Position numbers and translations under genes: made by a program. A stretch of DNA of 64,000 nt from Qipengyuania sp. YIM B01966. Lineage in GTDB: Bacteria; Pseudomonadota; Alphaproteobacteria; Sphingomonadales; Sphingomonadaceae. Each line of letters starts with the position of its first letter. The stretch's first letter is position 1. Of this stretch, positions 27,706-35,764 are shown piece after piece. The notes under the pieces were generated by a model that was not told where the DNA came from, made no database searches, and saw only the letters and a program-made list of their open reading frames with translations. Location: assembly GCF_016461955.1 (NCBI RefSeq), contig NZ_JADMNM010000007.1:1-64000 (forward strand). Reading direction: 5' to 3'.

Positions 27706-29540
27706 GCTTTTTCCGCGCCTTCCTCGCGATATTCGCGCTGTTGTTGCTGGGGGCAGCCGCGCCCGAACCCGTGACGCTGATCCGCGGTGCGCACGTGTTC
27801 GACGGCAGCGGCAGCCCCGCGGTTCCGGCCGATGTGCTGCTGCGGGGCGAGCGGATCGCCGCCATCGGCCAGCGGCTGCGCGCACCGCGCGGCGCGCGGG
27901 TGATCGAGGCGCGCGGGATGACCTTGCTGCCGGGGCTGCACGATCTCCACACGCATTTGCGCTCGCCCGGCACCTCGGCGCCGGACGATCTGCCCAAGGC
28001 GTGGGCGGCGCATCTGCTGCACGGCGTGACCAGCGTCGCCGATTTCTCGGTATCGGGCGAGATGCTCGCACCCATCCGCCAGCTCAGCGCATCGGACGCA
28101 ATTGCCGCGCCGCATCTGGCGCTGGCGATCCGCTTCGGCGTGCCGCAGGGGCACGGCACCGAATATGGCTGGGGCGATGTTTTCACCCGCCAGGTCACCA
28201 CGCCGCGCGCGGCCGAATTGGCGATGGACCGCGCCCTCGCCTACCGCCCCGACGTGATCAAGGTGTTTGCCGATGGCTGGCGCTATGGCCGCTCGCCCGA
28301 TCTCGACAGCATGAACCTGCCGACGCTGCGGACGATTGTCGAGCGCGCGCATGAGGCGGGGATTCCGGTCATTACCCATACGGTGACGCTGGCCGGGGCC
28401 AAGCTGGCCGCGCGCGCCGGGGTCGATGCGCTGGGCCACGGAATCGGCGATGCGCCGGTGGATGACGAGTTGATTGCGCTGATGCGGGCCAGCGGCACCG
28501 CCTATGTCCCGACCATGGCGGTCTATGAACCGCAAGCGGGGCGCGCGCTGCTCGTGCCCGAAGCCGCGCGTCTGTCAGCCGCAGAGCGCGCTTATGACGC
28601 GGCGGAGCGCGCCGCGGACCCGCCGACCCCCGAATATGAAGCGCGCCGGTGGGAGATATTGCAGGACAATCTGCGGCGGTTGAAGGCAGGCGGGGTGGCG
28701 GTCGGTGTCGGCACCGATGCGGGGATCGGCGGGGTCTATCAGGGATCGTCCGCGATCCGCGAAATCCGGCTGCTGGCGCAGTTCGGCCTCACCCCCGCCG
28801 AGGCGCTGGCGGCGGCCACCAGCGTCAGCGCCGATATCATGATGCGCGGTGCGGATAGTGGGCGAATTGCGCCGGGGATGCGCGCCGATCTGCTGCTGGT
28901 GCGCGGCCGGCCCGACCTGCGGCTGAGCGATCTCTACGCGGTCGAACAGGTATTCGTGGCCGGGAGGTCGGCTGATCTGGCCGCGCTGCGCCGCGTGGTC
29001 GAACGGGACGGGCCATCGCCGCTACCGGCGCTGCGCATGACCGGCCCGATCGATACGGTGCTGCGCGCTGATGGGCGGACCGACCTCGGCACGCTGCCCG
29101 ATGCCACCAACGAGGCTGGCACTGACCACAGCCATCTGCACGCGATTACCGCGCCAGATGCGCCGCCCCGCCGGCTGCTCTATGCGAAATTCGGCGCGGC
29201 CCCGGCGCCCTTTGCCAATTTCGTCATCCCGCTGACCCCCGGCGCGGTGCAGCCGGCCGATGCGCGCGGCTTTACCGGGATAGCCTTTACCGCGCGCGGA
29301 ACCGTGCGGTATGAGCTGCTACTCGACGAATACGGCCGGCGCAGCTCCGCCGCGTTCCGCGCGCCGTTCGACGGCGGTGCGGCTCTGGGCGAGGTACGGC
29401 TCCCCTTCAGCACCTTTGCCAGCGGCGAGGGCGCCCAGCCCGACCTTGCCCGCCTGCGCGCGCTGGTGTTTCGCCTGCACGGCGAACCGGGGGGCGAGGC
29501 CACGCTCGAACTCGGCACTGTCAGGTTCTACCGCGATTGA
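27702..29540 (+). CDS. Secreted amidohydrolase with C-terminal CIA30-like domain
   Basis: Metal-dependent amidohydrolase of 612 aa with a signal peptide (about 1-22). The hydrolase part resembles imidazolonepropionase/prolidase-type enzymes: LHDLHTHLRSP (HxH metal ligands), KVFADGWRYG (possible carbamylated Lys), PVITHTVTLAGA, LGHGIGD and GVGTDAGIGG. From about residue 465 a second domain begins (LLYAKFGAAPAPFANF, GFTGIAFTARGTVRYELLL, LVFRLHGEPGGEATLELG) that looks like the beta-sandwich of the CIA30 family, likely a binding module. It is coupled to the S9 peptidase, which suggests that the two process peptides one after the other in the periplasm. The substrate is unknown. Confidence 0.85.
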   Translation: MSFFRAFLAIFALLLLGAAAPEPVTLIRGAHVFDGSGSPAVPADVLLRGERIAAIGQRLRAPRGARVIEARGMTLLPGLHDLHTHLRSPGTSAPDDLPKAWAAHLLHGVTSVADFSVSGEMLAPIRQLSASDAIAAPHLALAIRFGVPQGHGTEYGWGDVFTRQVTTPRAAELAMDRALAYRPDVIKVFADGWRYGRSPDLDSMNLPTLRTIVERAHEAGIPVITHTVTLAGAKLAARAGVDALGHGIGDAPVDDELIALMRASGTAYVPTMAVYEPQAGRALLVPEAARLSAAERAYDAAERAADPPTPEYEARRWEILQDNLRRLKAGGVAVGVGTDAGIGGVYQGSSAIREIRLLAQFGLTPAEALAAATSVSADIMMRGADSGRIAPGMRADLLLVRGRPDLRLSDLYAVEQVFVAGRSADLAALRRVVERDGPSPLPALRMTGPIDTVLRADGRTDLGTLPDATNEAGTDHSHLHAITAPDAPPRRLLYAKFGAAPAPFANFVIPLTPGAVQPADARGFTGIAFTARGTVRYELLLDEYGRRSSAAFRAPFDGGAALGEVRLPFSTFASGEGAQPDLARLRALVFRLHGEPGGEATLELGTVRFYRD

Positions 29541-29552
29541 CGCCGCGAGGCA

Positions 29553-31127
29553 TCAGGGGCAGGTGCCCGCTGGCGGCGTCCGCGGCAGGCCGCGCCCGGC
29601 GGCCCGGCCGGTCAGCGCTCCGCGTTCCACCGCCAGCGCGCCATTGACGAACACCGTGTCGACCCCGGCCGCGAGCAGGGTGGGGGCGCCATAATCCGCC
29701 CGCGCGGCAAAGCGGGCGGGATCGAACACCACGATGTCGGCATAGGCGCCCGCCACCAGCTCGCCCCGCCCGGCAAGGCCGAAAGTGCGCGCCGCCAGGG
29801 TGGAGCTCCGGTAGATGAATTCGCGCAGGCTCAGCGCCGGGTTTGTGCGGACATATTCGGCATATTTGCGCGCGAACGAGCCATAGGCACGCGGGTGGCC
29901 GGCCGAAGCGTCGGACCCGGTCATCACCCACGGCCGGGCCATGAAGGCACGAATGTCGCCCTCGGTCTGGTTGAACGAGGCAACCGCCACGTCGGCCCGG
30001 CGAATGGTGGCCAGCGCGGCTGTCACCGGGTCGGTCTGCGCGGCGGCGGCAATCTCCGACAGGCGGCGGCCGGCATCGGGACCTTCGGTAATCAGCAGCG
30101 ACGCTGCCCCGCCGCGCCGGCGCAGGTTCTCGGCCATCTCGCTGTGCAGGCGCGCTCTCTGCGCCGTATCGTCGAACCGCGCGAGCATCGCGCTGCGCCC
30201 GCCATCCATCGCCCAGCGCGGAACCAGCGCCGCCGCGAGCGAGGTGCCCGACGCACTCCACGGATATTGGTCGGCGGTGACGCGTTGGCCCGCGGCCTGC
30301 GCCTGTTCGACGAACGCGATCAACGCGCCCGCTTGGCCGTGCACATCGACGCCGAGTGCCTTGATATGCGCGAGATGGACCGGCAGCTCGGCCTGCTGCC
30401 CGATCGCCAGCGCCTCCGCCACCGAGGCGAGCAGGCCGATCGAATAGCTCGATTCGTCGCGCAGATGGGTATCGTAAAATCCGCCGCGCCGGCCCGCCGC
30501 GGCCGCCACATCGGCCACTTCCTGCGTCGTGGCAAAGCTCTGCGGGGCGTAGAACAGCCCGGTCGACAGCCCCAGTGCGCCCTCGCACATGGCGGCGGCG
30601 ACCAGCGCGCGCATCTGCGCCAGTTCGGCGACATCGGGCGCACGGGCAGCATCGCCCAGCACCGCGCGGCGCACTTCGCCAAAGCCGACATAGGTCGCGT
30701 AATTGATGCCCACCGGCCGCTCGCGATAGCGCGCGAGGACGGCGCCCGTATCCAGCGCGCCGCCGCCATCATTGCCGATGAAGGCGGTCGTCACCCCCTG
30801 CATCAGGAAGCCCGTAACAAGCCGCGCATCGGGCTGGTCGCTGGCCAATTGGTCGCTCAGATGCGTGTGCGGATCGATGAAGCCAGGGGCGACGATCAGC
30901 CCGGTGGCATCGATCACCTGCGCGCCGCCAGCCTCGAGCGCCGGGGCGGCGGCAAGGATGCGGTCGCCGTCGATAGCCACATCGCCGATGAACGGCTCGC
31001 CCGCGCCGGGATAGACCGTCCCGCCGCGCAGCAACCAGTCGGCGCGGCCGTCGGGCTCGGCTGCTGCAACCGCCATCGGCGCGCAGCACAGGGCGAACGC
31101 TGCAAATCCGATGATCCTTGCCGTCAT
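29553..31127 (-). CDS. N-acyl-D-amino-acid deacylase family (D-aminoacylase), exported
   Basis: Amidohydrolase of 524 aa that would release D-amino acids from N-acyl-D-amino acids. A signal peptide (about 1-22) makes it periplasmic, unusual for classical D-aminoacylases but common in this clade. Motifs are GFIDPHTHLSD (HxH), THLRDES, PVHLAHIKALG, VTADQYPW and MTGSDAS, all typical of the D-aminoacylase/D-hydantoinase superfamily. The start at 31127 overlaps the epimerase stop as ATGA; the longer frame upstream is antisense to nothing useful and lacks a signal. Downstream of dgcN and dgcA, it likely supplies D-glutamate or another D-amino acid; N-acyl-D-Glu is a plausible but untested substrate. 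Confidence 0.87.
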   Translation of the reverse strand: MTARIIGFAAFALCCAPMAVAAAEPDGRADWLLRGGTVYPGAGEPFIGDVAIDGDRILAAAPALEAGGAQVIDATGLIVAPGFIDPHTHLSDQLASDQPDARLVTGFLMQGVTTAFIGNDGGGALDTGAVLARYRERPVGINYATYVGFGEVRRAVLGDAARAPDVAELAQMRALVAAAMCEGALGLSTGLFYAPQSFATTQEVADVAAAAGRRGGFYDTHLRDESSYSIGLLASVAEALAIGQQAELPVHLAHIKALGVDVHGQAGALIAFVEQAQAAGQRVTADQYPWSASGTSLAAALVPRWAMDGGRSAMLARFDDTAQRARLHSEMAENLRRRGGAASLLITEGPDAGRRLSEIAAAAQTDPVTAALATIRRADVAVASFNQTEGDIRAFMARPWVMTGSDASAGHPRAYGSFARKYAEYVRTNPALSLREFIYRSSTLAARTFGLAGRGELVAGAYADIVVFDPARFAARADYGAPTLLAAGVDTVFVNGALAVERGALTGRAAGRGLPRTPPAGTCP

Positions 31128-32104
31128 GCCGCTCCCCAGAAACCGGGCGCTGCGGGTGCGAGATAGCCGCCCGCCATGCTGACCCCGCCCTTGCGGTCTT
31201 CCGCCAGCCATGCCGGCCCGTCAAGGTCGACGAAATCCGCCTGTCCGGCAAGGTGCAGCGCCGGGGCGATCGACAGCGAGGAGCTGACCATGCAACCGGT
31301 CATCACCCCCATGCCCCGCGCCCGGGCCGCCGCCATCAGGTCGAGCGCGGCGGTCAGCCCGCCGGTCTTGTCGAGCTTGATATTGATCGCCTGATAGCGC
31401 CGGGCAACCTGTTCGAGATCCTCCAGCGTATGCACCGCCTCGTCCGCGCAGATCGGCACCAGGGGCGCGAAATCTTCGAGGAACGCGTCGGCCGCTGCGG
31501 GCACGGGTTGTTCGAGCAGGTCGGCACCGATTTCGACCAGCACCGGTTGCATCGCGCGCAGCAAGGGCTCGTCCCAGCTTTCATTGGGATCGACGATCAG
31601 CGCGGGCGAGGGTGCGGCGGCGCGGACGGCGCGCAGGCGGGTTGCAGGGTCATCGGCATCGAGCTTGACCTTGATCAGCGGGTGATGGGCGAGCAGCGCC
31701 GCCTCCCTGGCCATGACGGTCGGCGTATCGATCACCACCGTCATCGCTGTGGCCACCCGCCGGGCTGGCGGCAGCGCCGCGGCGGATGTGATTCCGCTAC
31801 GGAGCTCCCAATCCCATAATGCGCAATCGAGCGCATTACGCGCAGCCCCCGGCGCCAGCGCGCCCAGCAGATCCGCGCGGCTGCCGCCTTGCTCGACCAG
31901 CACACGCGCACTCTCGATTGCGGCCAGCGTGCCGTCGATGGTCTCGCCGTAGCGGGGGTAAGGCACGCCTTCGCCCCGTCCGATGACCCCGTCCCCGCTG
32001 ATCGTGACGGTCACCACATCTGCTGCGACTTTGGTCCCCCGCGCGATGCGGAACGGGCGGTTCAGCCGGAAGCTGTCGTGCCGCGCGGTTAATGTGCGGG
32101 GCAT
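31124..32104 (-). CDS. dgcA: Enolase-superfamily epimerase, DgcA-like (N-acetyl-D-glutamate racemase) or dipeptide epimerase
   Basis: Enolase-superfamily enzyme of 326 aa, muconate-lactonizing/dipeptide-epimerase subgroup. Visible catalytic residues are the KxK pair K145 and K147, metal ligands D172 (VDPNESWD), E198 (LEQPVP) and D221 (ICADEAVH), and the second-side base K243 (NIKLDKTGG). Homologues are L-Ala-D/L-Glu epimerases or, when next to a DUF1611 gene, N-acetyl-D-glutamate racemase DgcA of the D-glutamate degradation route. Here the gene overlaps the DUF1611 gene by 16 bp, which favours DgcA. No signal peptide: cytoplasmic. The symbol should not be confused with diguanylate cyclase genes called dgcA. 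Confidence 0.8.
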   Translation of the reverse strand: MPRTLTARHDSFRLNRPFRIARGTKVAADVVTVTISGDGVIGRGEGVPYPRYGETIDGTLAAIESARVLVEQGGSRADLLGALAPGAARNALDCALWDWELRSGITSAAALPPARRVATAMTVVIDTPTVMAREAALLAHHPLIKVKLDADDPATRLRAVRAAAPSPALIVDPNESWDEPLLRAMQPVLVEIGADLLEQPVPAAADAFLEDFAPLVPICADEAVHTLEDLEQVARRYQAINIKLDKTGGLTAALDLMAAARARGMGVMTGCMVSSSLSIAPALHLAGQADFVDLDGPAWLAEDRKGGVSMAGGYLAPAAPGFWGAA

Positions 32105-33093
32105 AGGTGGTCGATGATCGGGGCCGTGCCGAAAGCCAGCGGGTCGGTGCAGGGCAGGTTGAACCGCGCGGCGGTCGCGTCGCACAGCCGGCGGGCTTCG
32201 GCGCGCTCGAGGCCTTGCGTGTTGAGGCAGATGCCGGCGGCGACGACATCGGGGCTGGTCAGGCGCGCGGCTTCGAGATTAGCGTGGAGGCACTCGGCAA
32301 GGTCCGACACGGCGCGATGCGGCAGCCCGCGCAGATGCGGTCGGCCCGGTTCATGGCACAGCACCAGCGCCGTGGGCTGCGCGCCGTGCAGCAGGCCGAG
32401 CGACACGCCCGCGAAGGACGGATGGAACAGCGAGCCCTGTCCCTCGATCAGATCCCAGCCGTCATCCTTGCGGGCCGGGGCCAATTGCTCGATCGCGCCC
32501 GAGATGAAATCGGCCACCACCGCGTCGACCGCCACCCCCGCGCCGGCGATGAGAATGCCGGTCTGCCCGGTGGCGCGAAAGGTCGCGGCAATCCCGCGCG
32601 CGCGCATCTCGCGCTCCAGCGCCAGCGTGGTGACCATCTTGCCGACCGAACAATCTGTGCCCACGGTCAGCAGTCGGTTGCCCGCGCGCGGCAGGCCGGT
32701 GCCCACTGCGAGCCCTGCGGGCGGATCGCGGACATCGAACAGGTTGAGCCCGCGCTCTCGCGCCAGTTCGGCCAGCCGGGGCTGATCCCGCAGCCGATTG
32801 TGCAGGCCCGAGGCAACATTGAGCCCGTTTTCAAGCGCGTCGGCCGCGTCGGCAATCAATTCTTCAGTCAGCGCGCCGCCGGCCCCGGCAATCCCCAGGA
32901 TGAGCGTGCGCGCCCCCGCCGCCGCCCCTTGCGCCATCGTCATGCGCGGCAGGCCGAGCGTCTGGGGCGAGGCGTCATGGCGGAATTCACCGACGCAATC
33001 TTCGGCGCGGAACAAAGCCACCCCGCGCGAGGTCTTGATCGACAGCGGATCGGCGGTGCTGCCGAGATAGAGCAGATAGGGCGCAGGGATCAT
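32089..33093 (-). CDS. dgcN: DUF1611 protein, DgcN-like D-glutamate N-acetyltransferase
   Basis: Cytoplasmic P-loop protein, 334 aa, of the DUF1611 family. An N-terminal Rossmann-like part (about 1-130) leads to a P-loop-type GTDCSVGKMVT (145-155), then ATGQTGILIAGAGV, LIEGQGSLFHPSFAGVSLG and the TSPDVVAAGICLNTQGL region. Members next to an epimerase have been shown to N-acetylate D-glutamate (DgcN) so that DgcA can racemise it. The start at 33093 is chosen because it removes a tail without family character and follows the LysR gene by 91 bp. A T-N11-A dyad (33150-33168) lies in that gap. It is coupled to dgcA by a 16-bp overlap. Confidence 0.8.
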   Translation of the reverse strand: MIPAPYLLYLGSTADPLSIKTSRGVALFRAEDCVGEFRHDASPQTLGLPRMTMAQGAAAGARTLILGIAGAGGALTEELIADAADALENGLNVASGLHNRLRDQPRLAELARERGLNLFDVRDPPAGLAVGTGLPRAGNRLLTVGTDCSVGKMVTTLALEREMRARGIAATFRATGQTGILIAGAGVAVDAVVADFISGAIEQLAPARKDDGWDLIEGQGSLFHPSFAGVSLGLLHGAQPTALVLCHEPGRPHLRGLPHRAVSDLAECLHANLEAARLTSPDVVAAGICLNTQGLERAEARRLCDATAARFNLPCTDPLAFGTAPIIDHLCPAH

Positions 33094-33149
33094 GCGGGCG
33101 ACGCTATCGCCAGCGCCGGCACAGCGCCGCATATTCATCGCACAGCGCG

Positions 33150-33168
33150 CCATAGCCGGCTGCTATGG
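33150..33168 (-). promoter_or_regulatory. LysR-type operator candidate (T-N11-A dyad) before dgcN
   Basis: A perfect 7-5-7 inverted repeat (CCATAGC, five bases, GCTATGG) sits in the 91-bp gap between the lysR-type gene and dgcN, 57 bp upstream of the dgcN start. It contains the LysR consensus T-N11-A within the dyad. It is the natural binding site for the adjacent DgcR-like regulator, giving D-glutamate genes their own promoter inside a longer operon. Confidence 0.6.
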
Positions 33169-33184
33169 TGCGCGCCGCGCGGGC

Positions 33185-34069
33185 TTACGGGGTGTCGAGC
33201 ACCTGCTTCAGCACCTTGAGAAATTCATCCGCCAGCGCGCCCAGCGGCCGGCTGGCCAACGAGACGGCATGGATGTCGAACGCGACGCGCGGACGCAGCG
33301 GGCGCATCGCCATGCCGGGGCCGAGGCAGGCCTGTGCGGTAAAGCTGTCGACCACCGTCAGCCCGACGCCCTGGCGCACAAGCGCCGCCGCCATGTAAAA
33401 GGTCCGCGCGCTGACCGACCCTTCGAGCGTGACACCCCGCTGTTCGAGTTCGGCCGCCATCAGGCGCCCGGTCGGTCCGGAGCCGGCAACGCTGATGAAG
33501 GGCGACCCACCAAGCTGCTCCAATCCGATAGAGGATGGCGCGTCGGGCAGGTCGGCCTCGCGATAGAGCACTACCAGTTCCCCTTCGCCGACCCAGCGTT
33601 GTAGCACCGGGCCGGCGGGCGGCACCTCGTAGGCAATGGCCAGATCGGTTTCTCGCTCGTGCAGCTTTCGCAGCACCTCGTCATGGTGCAGCGTCTGGAG
33701 GTCGAAGCGGACGTCGCGATGCTTGTGCAGGAAGCGCGCGACCGCCGTCGGGATCGCGTCCAGCGCTAACGACGGCAGCGCCGACACGCGCAGCGTGCCG
33801 CCGACGCCGCGCCGCAGATTGCGGCCCGCTTCGCGTAAGCCATGAACCCGGTCCTGGATCTCGCGCACCTCGCCGAACAGGGCGTGCGCATCCTCGGTCG
33901 GGATCAGCCCGCCATTGGTGCGCTGGAACAGCGGGAACCCCAGCAGGCTTTCGGCGTGGCGCAACATCTTCGACACCGATGGCTGCGACACGTTGAGCGC
34001 GCGCGCCGCACCGCTGACCGAGCCGTTGACATAAACGGCGTGGAAGATCTCGATATGGCGCAGGTTCAT
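33185..34069 (-). CDS. dgcR: LysR-type transcriptional regulator, DgcR-like
   Basis: LysR-family regulator, 294 aa. An N-terminal winged helix (about 2-62: LRHIEIFHAVYVNGSVSGAA, VSQPSVSKMLRHAE) is followed by a linker helix and a two-lobed substrate-binding domain (GTLRVSALPSLALDAIP onward). The gene lies directly before the DUF1611 and epimerase genes, the arrangement of DgcR, which activates D-glutamate catabolism. Unlike most LysR genes it is not divergent from its targets but precedes them on the same strand, with the candidate operator between. Its start overlaps the stop of the PhoD-type gene as ATGA, so it can also be transcribed from far upstream. Confidence 0.82.
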   Translation of the reverse strand: MNLRHIEIFHAVYVNGSVSGAARALNVSQPSVSKMLRHAESLLGFPLFQRTNGGLIPTEDAHALFGEVREIQDRVHGLREAGRNLRRGVGGTLRVSALPSLALDAIPTAVARFLHKHRDVRFDLQTLHHDEVLRKLHERETDLAIAYEVPPAGPVLQRWVGEGELVVLYREADLPDAPSSIGLEQLGGSPFISVAGSGPTGRLMAAELEQRGVTLEGSVSARTFYMAAALVRQGVGLTVVDSFTAQACLGPGMAMRPLRPRVAFDIHAVSLASRPLGALADEFLKVLKQVLDTP

Positions 34070-35739
34070 CGCTTGCCCGTCACCCCGCGCAGCCGCGCCC
34101 CGCGTTCCGTCCCGCGCGTGAACCGGCCGGCAACTCCGCGCTGATAGACGCGGCTCATGACAGTCGAGACCGTGACGAATTCCGCCGTGGCCGCCTCGCG
34201 CGTCAGGGTGACAAGGGTGTAACCTTTGTCATCCTGATTATTGAACACGACCTCGTTATTCTGCGCCGCGATGATTTGGCCGAGGCCGGGCAGCAGCGAG
34301 CCGAAGGACGGGCTGGAAATCGCCGTGGTGCCAAACTCGCTGGCCACCACCGTGCCGCTGGCATCGGCCAGATCGTTGGCCCAGGCGGCATGGCTGTCGC
34401 CGGCAAACATGACCGGGCGCGCGCCAATCCGGCGGAGCATGGCGTAAAGCCGCTCGCGCGCGGCGGGATAGCCGTCCCACGCATCCATGTTGAACGGTAG
34501 ACCCGCACGATAGCCCGCGAGCGTTGCGCGGATGCGCGTGCGCCACCCTTCGGGCATCCGCGCGATGATCGCGGCGAAGCGTTCAGGACCATAACCGAGT
34601 TCGATATCGGGGCCGGCGACGCGCGCCATGACCACCTGATTGCCGAGCAATTGCCAGACCTTGCCCGAGTCGACCGAGCGGCGCAGGACATTTTCCAGCC
34701 AGGCAAACTGCGCCGCACCCAGCAATTCGCGGCCCGGCTGCTGGCGATCGCGCAGCATCCGGGCAATGTCCGCATCAGCCACCACTTCGCCCTTCGAAGC
34801 GATCTGCTCGTCGCGGCCGAGCAGCCGGGTTTCGACCATCGCCAACGTGGCGAGATCGCCGATCTCGAAGCTGCGGAAGATCGCGGCCGGGTCGCTGCCG
34901 CGGCGTGGATCGCGGATCGGCATCCACTCGAAATAGGCCTGCAACGCCGCCGCCTTGCGCGCGCGCCAGTCGCCTTCGGTGTCGGGATCGTGGTTCTCCG
35001 CCCCGCCGATCCACGCATCATTGGCGGTTTCGTGGTCGTCCCACACGGTGATGAACGCGGCGCGGGCATGAGCCGCCTGCAGCGCGGGGTCGGTTTTCAC
35101 CTGCGCATGACGGCGGCGATAATCGGCCAGCGTGATGATTTCATGCGGCGGATCGGGCAGCCGGCCAAGCTGGCGGCCGATATCGGTGCCATAACCGTCC
35201 GCGCCATATTCGTAGATGTAGTCGCCCAGGTGCAGCACCGCGTCGAGCCGGTCGAGCCGCGCCATATCGTCATAGGCGTTGAAGAACCCGCCGGCCCACA
35301 ACTGGCACGAGGCGAGCGCGAGTACGAAATCCTCGGTCCGGCCCACCGGTAGCGTGCGGAAGCGACCAACGGGCGAGGGGGTGCCGCTGCTTGTGGTGAA
35401 CCAGTACCAATAATCCCGCCCCGGCTGCAGGCGGGTGACCTCGACCTTGGCAGTGTTGTCGCGCGCGGCGGCGGCGGTGACGCGGCCCGAGCGGATCGGC
35501 TGGGCGCCGGCCTGCTCGGCGACGTGCCATTGCAGCGGAATATCGCCTGCCGCGCCCTCGGCCGGGGTCGCCCGGGTCCACAGGATCGCGCCTGCGGCTG
35601 TCGGATCGCCGCTCGCCACCCCGTGCAGGAAACGGGCATCGTCGAGCCGGCGCGGCGTGGACAGGGCCGGGCTGGCGAGGCCGGCGCTGCTGGCGCCAAG
35701 CGCGGCGAGGGCTGTGCGGCGGGTGACGGTCATGCTCAT
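34066..35739 (-). CDS. PhoD-type alkaline phosphatase, Tat-exported
   Basis: Alkaline phosphatase D family enzyme, 557 aa, hydrolysing phosphodiesters or monoesters in the periplasm. A Tat signal (TRRTALAALGASSAG) starts at about residue 6. An N-terminal fibronectin-like PhoD domain (FLHGVASGDPTAAGAILWTR) precedes the metallophosphatase domain with LASCQLW, HLGDYIYEYG, TVWDDHETANDAW, QVVMA and MFAGDSHAAWANDL, the metal ligands of the family. The start at 35739 has AAGGAG 7 nt upstream. It follows the flippase by 25 bp on the same strand. A role in phosphate acquisition from wall teichoic acids or lipids is known for the family; the local target is unknown. Confidence 0.92.
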   Translation of the reverse strand: MSMTVTRRTALAALGASSAGLASPALSTPRRLDDARFLHGVASGDPTAAGAILWTRATPAEGAAGDIPLQWHVAEQAGAQPIRSGRVTAAAARDNTAKVEVTRLQPGRDYWYWFTTSSGTPSPVGRFRTLPVGRTEDFVLALASCQLWAGGFFNAYDDMARLDRLDAVLHLGDYIYEYGADGYGTDIGRQLGRLPDPPHEIITLADYRRRHAQVKTDPALQAAHARAAFITVWDDHETANDAWIGGAENHDPDTEGDWRARKAAALQAYFEWMPIRDPRRGSDPAAIFRSFEIGDLATLAMVETRLLGRDEQIASKGEVVADADIARMLRDRQQPGRELLGAAQFAWLENVLRRSVDSGKVWQLLGNQVVMARVAGPDIELGYGPERFAAIIARMPEGWRTRIRATLAGYRAGLPFNMDAWDGYPAARERLYAMLRRIGARPVMFAGDSHAAWANDLADASGTVVASEFGTTAISSPSFGSLLPGLGQIIAAQNNEVVFNNQDDKGYTLVTLTREAATAEFVTVSTVMSRVYQRGVAGRFTRGTERGARLRGVTGKR

Positions 35740-35764
35740 CGGGAAATCTCCTTCACACCCGCGC

